Shown here piece after piece: positions 38,659 through 42,382 of a stretch of DNA of 42,382 nt. The position numbers and the translations under genes are program-made. Every line of letters begins with the position of its first letter. The first letter of the stretch is position 1. Location of the stretch: assembly GCA_003116975.1 (NCBI GenBank), contig BGKB01000290.1, positions 1 through 42,382 on the forward strand, in the 5' to 3' direction. The DNA comes from Aurantiochytrium sp. KH105. Taxonomy: Eukaryota > Sar > Bigyra > Thraustochytrida > Thraustochytriidae. The notes below the pieces were generated by a model. That model saw only the letters and a list, made by a program, of their open reading frames with translations. It was not told where the DNA came from and made no database searches.

Positions 38659-38861
38659 CATAATCGTCTCATCAATGATGATCTGCTTACTACCAGAGAA
38701 GAAGGCCAACAACTTGTCAACTTTTCCGGAGACAGCATTGGTGGAATAAGTAGTAGTTCTATTTATCACTTCCGGATTCTCTCAAGCTCTAAGCGGCCAC
38801 GAACTCTTTTGTGCAGATCCTCAAAGAATGGTGTAGGAACACTTCCAAATGTGTCCTATGG

Positions 38862-39233
38862 ATGGCCCCCTTACATGAGATGGCTGACAATGGCGACAAC
38901 GGTGAGGAGAGAGAGAGAGAGTCCAGACTCTCGAAGGTGCTTGGCCGAACATGCGAGAGGCTCTGTTCGAGATTTTTTGGAGTGCATGACTTTGATGGCA
39001 AGGTGGAAACTGTTGCCACGCACGCGTACATTTTGGTGCACGGCGGCAGCAGCGCCAAGCCTAAACGCATCCACTCGATTGGCCGCTATGCTTCCACCAC
39101 CGCGTCGGCAGCTCAGCAAGGTAGGCCGTTCGAGGTTGTTCTCAACGAAAAGAACTGTGCAGCGGTTCGTACATTTGCGCGGCAGGCCTTCGGTGTCCTA
39201 CGTTCCGTCATGAAGCTTTGGCCTAGACGGTGA
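38862..39233 (+). CDS. Possible small protein, unknown, maybe a last exon
   Basis: A 123-codon frame from ATG 38862 with fairly protein-like composition (for example KVETVATHAYILVHGG and RTFARQAFGVLRSVMKLW) and mostly C- or G-ending codons. The frame is open upstream to about 38790, and CTCTTTTGTGCAG just before 38815 looks like a 3' splice site, so this could be the last exon of a spliced gene. No family was recognised. It would be convergent with the PUFA synthase gene, about 120 bp from its stop codon. Confidence 0.35.
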   Translation: MAPLHEMADNGDNGEERERESRLSKVLGRTCERLCSRFFGVHDFDGKVETVATHAYILVHGGSSAKPKRIHSIGRYASTTASAAQQGRPFEVVLNEKNCAAVRTFARQAFGVLRSVMKLWPRR

Positions 39234-39353
39234 GTGAGCGAGCACTCGCTCACTTCTTGCCTTACTTGTACCACGTTGTCGTCATCAACAGCACAAGCAT
39301 AGAAATAGTAGTAGTAACAAAAAGACAACTTGTCGCGATTTACTAGTTTAGAT

Positions 39354-42300
39354 TTAGAAGGCAAGGCTGTCCGTGGCGATGACCGAAGCCTGGACATCAA
39401 TGAAGAGATCGCCCTGCTCGTTGTGGAACTGAAGGGCGTGCTTGTGCTGGGAGTGACCGCCCGACTGGTTGGAGCGGAGGGTAATGTAAAAGGGCTTGTC
39501 CTGCGGGACCGGGCGGTGCTGGACGATGCGCTGGATCGAGTTGGGGAGCGCAGCCTGGCCGAGCGTGCGGCGCACCCAGACGAGCATGGCCTGGAAGGCC
39601 AGGTCGTTCACGAAGGGGTCATGGGCATCAGTGTCCGTGGCAAACTCGCCGCGAGCGGCGTCGGAGCCGGGGACAGCGCTGCACTTGGCCACAAGCTGGC
39701 TCTTGGTGCACGAGAGCACATCATCGATGCCGCGGAAGGCCGGGCCGTGGAAGAGGGTCTTGCCGTCGTAGACGGAGCCCTGGAGCACCGGATCGGCGTC
39801 GAGCGAGGGCGGCTGCATGGTGGCGTTGGCCGGGGGCGCGCCCTGGTTGGAGAGCACGATGACGGCGCGGTAGGCCGGGACCAGCTTGCCGCTGGAAAAG
39901 GTCTTGAGCGTGGCCTGGACGTTGACGCGGCCCGAGGGCGCCGTCGACGGGGTGAGGGTCACCTCGCAGTTGACGTCGCCATCAACAGTGACACCCTTGA
40001 AGAGCTGGGCGTCGTCAATGGCCCAGAGCGAGTAGCCGGGGAAGAGGCCGAGGCAGGTCTCCGCGAGCGAGCCAATGGCCAGCGTCATGGGCAGCACGCG
40101 GCGGCCCTGAATGACGTGGTCCTCGAGGAAGGGGTTGGACTTGGCGGAAATCTTGCGGTGCAGGGTGATGGTGTCCGAGCCGACCTTCTTGGAAGGGGTG
40201 CGCCAGTTGCCGACGAGGATCTCAGCCGGCGAGGAGCCGAGCACGATGCGCGCCACGGTATCAGCGCCGCCCTCGCGGGGGATGATCTGCACGCCCATCT
40301 CCTGGAACTGCTTCTTGAGCTGCGGCGTCACCATGCCACCGTCCCAGGGACCAAAGCAGATCGACTTGACCGAGACGTTCTTGGCGAGCTCGAGGCCCAT
40401 CTTGTTAAGGGCCTCGTTGGCCATGGCGTAGTCAGACTGGCCGACGTTGCCGTGGAAGCCGGCGAGCGAGCTGAAGAGGACCATGTGCTTGAGGTTGGCG
40501 CGGTCGACGGCGGCGAGGAGGTTCTCGAGACCGGTAACCTTGGTTCCAAAGACGGCGTCGAACTCGTCGGGGAGCTTCTTCTCGATGAGGCGGTCGCGGA
40601 GCACGCCCGAGGCATGAACGATGCCCGAGACGCGGGCACCGAGCTGGGACTCGGCATCGCGCACGGCCTTGGCCACGTCGGCGGCAGAGTTCACGTCGCA
40701 CGACGAGTAGATGGCCTTGCCGCCGAGCGCTTCAATCGCAGCAATAGAGCTGCGCACCTCGCGAGCGCCAAGAACAGAGCCCACAAGCTTGGTGACAGCG
40801 CGGGGCGTGGGCTTGGGGCCCTCGCCGGCGGTAAAGGCGCGCTTGAGCTCCTGGGTAGCAGCCTTTTGCACAGCCTTCTCGTCAGTGATGCCAGCGCACC
40901 ACGCCGGTTCGCTCGCAGAGACCTTGCTGCGGCCAAGCAGAATGTACTTGCCGCCCGCGATCTGGCGCGTGATCTCCCGGATGCAAAGAGGCGTGATGCC
41001 GCGAGCACCGCCAGAAACGAGCAGCACGTCGTCCTTGGCGATCTGGCGCTGCGGGTTGCCGGTCTCGAGCTTGGCGGCACGGATCGTGCAGCGCTGCTGG
41101 TTCGCACCAATGCCGACCTCGCGAATGCGAATGTCAGCGCACGCCATCTCGCGCACAATCGCCACGGCAGCATCCTCGGGGTGCATGCCCTGAGCAATGT
41201 CCACGCCGCGGGAAAAGACGTCAGACTCGGACCACTCAAGGCCGATGGTCTTGCAGAGGCCAAAGATGGCACCACGCTGGGCACGCTTGAGCGCGTCCGA
41301 GGTGCCCTGCGAAGTGAATCCGAGGCGGCCGTCAAGGCGCGCCACACCGATGAAGGCCGGGCGGCCGCCAGCCACAGCGGTGCAGAGGGAAGCCTTGGCG
41401 AACTTGGCGCACATGAGCGTGAAGCCGAGGATCTCGGCGGGCTCGAAGCGCTCAGCCTGCTGCGAGATGAAGCCGCCGAGGGCGCCAAAGCGCTGCTCGG
41501 CCTCCTTGATGGCCTTCTCAGCGCTCTCCGCGGAAAGATCCTTGGCGAGCACGTGGCGGATGGCAGCGGCACCAGCGCGCTGTGCGAGCTGGAGACCCTC
41601 AAAGGTCAGGACAACGGCGCAGGCACCGAGGACGCGGACCAGGGCGAGGGTGAGCTCGCTGCCGTCATCGACAACGAGAACCGGGCGGTTCTCGGGGCGC
41701 TCCAGGATGAGCTCGTCCGGGCGGCGGATGTCGACCACCTTGGCGTGCATCAGGGAAAGATCATCGCAGTCAGCGCCGTAGACCGAGTCAATCTTGACCG
41801 CAGGCGCGGCGCCAGCCGAGGCAGGAGCAGCGGCGGCAGAGGCCGGGGCGGAGCCACCAGCGATCTCGGCCTTCATGGCATCGACGACCTCACCAACAGT
41901 GCGAGTGCGGCTGAGGGCATCGACGTCCTTGGCCTCGACGTTGAGCATGGCCTGGACCTCGGAAAGAATCTCGACACGCTTGATGGAGTCAATGCCGAGC
42001 TCAGTCTCGAGCTCCATATCGGACTCGATCATGTCAGTCTCGTAGCCAGTCTTGGCGGCGAGGACCTCCATGACAACAGTCTCGGCCTTCTCAAGAAGCT
42101 CGTTCGAGACAGCAGGGGCAGCAGCAGCCGGAGCAGGGGCAGCAGGAGCCGGGGCAGAGCCACCAGCGATCTCAGCCTTCATGGCATCGACGACCTCACC
42201 AACAGTGCGAGTGCGGCTGAGGGCATCGACGTCCTTGGCCTCGACGTTGAGCATGGCCTGGACCTCGGAAAGAATCTCGACACGCTTGATGGAGTCAATG

Positions 42301-42382
42301 CCGAGCTCAGTCTCGAGCTCCATATCGGACTCGATCATGTCAGTCTCGTAGCCAGTCTTGGCGGCGAGGACCTCCATGACGA
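39354..42382 (-). CDS. PFA1: PUFA synthase subunit A, C-terminal part (ACP-ACP-KR-DH), cut by window edge
   Basis: The last 1008 residues of a polyketide-synthase-like enzyme that builds DHA/DPA-type fatty acids from malonyl units in the cytosol. The frame is open through the window edge, so the start is outside; whole thraustochytrid subunit A is roughly 2900 residues (KS-MAT-multiple ACP-KR-DH). Seen: two acyl-carrier domains with LGIDSIKRVEIL (phosphopantetheine Ser codons at 42291-42293 and 41985-41987), Ala/Pro linkers, a structural plus catalytic ketoreductase (NADPH loop GGARGI near 41000; FSSLAGFHGNVGQSDYAMAN with Ser, Tyr and Asn near 40420-40480), then a hot-dog dehydratase-type region with DHVIQGRRVLPM (HxxxGxxxxP, near 40100), ending in DSLAF. 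It should work with subunits B and C, not in this window. Minus-strand stop TAA is at 39354-39356. Confidence 0.95.
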   Translation of the reverse strand, partial: VMEVLAAKTGYETDMIESDMELETELGIDSIKRVEILSEVQAMLNVEAKDVDALSRTRTVGEVVDAMKAEIAGGSAPAPAAPAPAAAAPAVSNELLEKAETVVMEVLAAKTGYETDMIESDMELETELGIDSIKRVEILSEVQAMLNVEAKDVDALSRTRTVGEVVDAMKAEIAGGSAPASAAAAPASAGAAPAVKIDSVYGADCDDLSLMHAKVVDIRRPDELILERPENRPVLVVDDGSELTLALVRVLGACAVVLTFEGLQLAQRAGAAAIRHVLAKDLSAESAEKAIKEAEQRFGALGGFISQQAERFEPAEILGFTLMCAKFAKASLCTAVAGGRPAFIGVARLDGRLGFTSQGTSDALKRAQRGAIFGLCKTIGLEWSESDVFSRGVDIAQGMHPEDAAVAIVREMACADIRIREVGIGANQQRCTIRAAKLETGNPQRQIAKDDVLLVSGGARGITPLCIREITRQIAGGKYILLGRSKVSASEPAWCAGITDEKAVQKAATQELKRAFTAGEGPKPTPRAVTKLVGSVLGAREVRSSIAAIEALGGKAIYSSCDVNSAADVAKAVRDAESQLGARVSGIVHASGVLRDRLIEKKLPDEFDAVFGTKVTGLENLLAAVDRANLKHMVLFSSLAGFHGNVGQSDYAMANEALNKMGLELAKNVSVKSICFGPWDGGMVTPQLKKQFQEMGVQIIPREGGADTVARIVLGSSPAEILVGNWRTPSKKVGSDTITLHRKISAKSNPFLEDHVIQGRRVLPMTLAIGSLAETCLGLFPGYSLWAIDDAQLFKGVTVDGDVNCEVTLTPSTAPSGRVNVQATLKTFSSGKLVPAYRAVIVLSNQGAPPANATMQPPSLDADPVLQGSVYDGKTLFHGPAFRGIDDVLSCTKSQLVAKCSAVPGSDAARGEFATDTDAHDPFVNDLAFQAMLVWVRRTLGQAALPNSIQRIVQHRPVPQDKPFYITLRSNQSGGHSQHKHALQFHNEQGDLFIDVQASVIATDSLAF
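41861..42382 (-). repeat. Tandem 306-bp acyl-carrier repeats
   Basis: Two ACP units of 102 residues each are visible; the ACP core is identical in DNA except for a few bases, while the Ala/Pro linkers vary. The array continues past the window edge. Such uniformity implies recent duplication or gene conversion. Confidence 0.93.

Larger units (their letters stand above)
38336..39353. other. Intergenic region between convergent tRNase Z and PUFA synthase genes
   Basis: 1.0 kb between two 3' ends. It contains a TCA/TCG trinucleotide microsatellite (38620-38658) and one possible small plus-strand gene (38862-39233). A perfect ACTCGCTCACT-type short inverted sequence around 39232-39253 may help end transcription; otherwise nothing was recognised. 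Confidence 0.5.

Noticed and set aside
38418..38663. 81-codon poly-Ser frame
   Set aside because: Its end is a TCA/TCG microsatellite and the upstream part lacks protein-like composition.

Overview
The window looks like nuclear DNA from a thraustochytrid-type protist (Labyrinthulomycetes; the Aurantiochytrium/Schizochytrium/Hondaea group). The best evidence is at the right edge, where a minus-strand gene carries tandem acyl-carrier domains, a ketoreductase and a dehydratase in the order of the polyunsaturated-fatty-acid (PUFA) synthase subunit A of these organisms. The rest agrees with a compact eukaryotic genome: single-exon genes, GC-rich third positions, a ribosomal protein, a Mediator subunit, intron-containing tRNA genes with Pol III T-tract terminators, and no operons or Shine-Dalgarno sites.

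Layout. 0.5-2.6 kb: a divergent pair, a Mediator subunit 18-like gene (-) and a lysine-methyltransferase-like gene (+), sharing a GC-rich promoter with repeated CCAAT boxes. 2.6-10.9 kb: 8 kb without a recognisable gene, crowded with tetranucleotide microsatellites. 10.9-13.0 kb: gene 'A', a protein I do not recognise. 13.0-18.8 kb: a second microsatellite-rich desert. 18.8-21.4 kb: gene 'B', a clear but diverged paralogue of A. 22.4-24.4 kb: a cytosolic VWA-domain protein. 24.8 kb: a 13-bp minisatellite. 25.5-26.0 kb: ribosomal protein eL20 (RPL18A). 26.2-26.6 kb: two intron-containing tRNA-Ser(CGA) genes. 27.6-30.9 kb: a large protein with an N-terminal helical domain resembling the MLKL/HeLo/UND type and 16 near-identical armadillo-like repeats. 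31.0-31.9 kb: a perfect 481-bp direct repeat, each copy with a tRNA-Ser gene, joined by a single N; this is probably an assembly seam. 31.9-33.9 kb: a decayed piggyBac-like transposase. 34.3-38.3 kb: a polytopic membrane protein (-), a WD40 protein (-) and a short-form tRNase Z (+). 38.9-39.2 kb: a possible small gene. 39.35 kb to the end: the C-terminal third of PUFA synthase subunit A (-).

Most genes are unrelated housekeeping functions that happen to be neighbours; tRNase Z and the tRNA genes share a pathway but probably not regulation. The two most interesting items are (i) the tandem A/B paralogues, with two conserved domains, disordered linkers and very long repeat-filled upstream regions, and (ii) the helical-bundle plus ARM-repeat protein, whose architecture recalls immune or cell-death adaptors and plant PUB-ARM proteins lacking the U-box. 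Domain calls were made by eye from translated sequence; no database search was run. Many long open frames in the deserts are by-products of GC-rich or 4-bp-repeat DNA and are not annotated.
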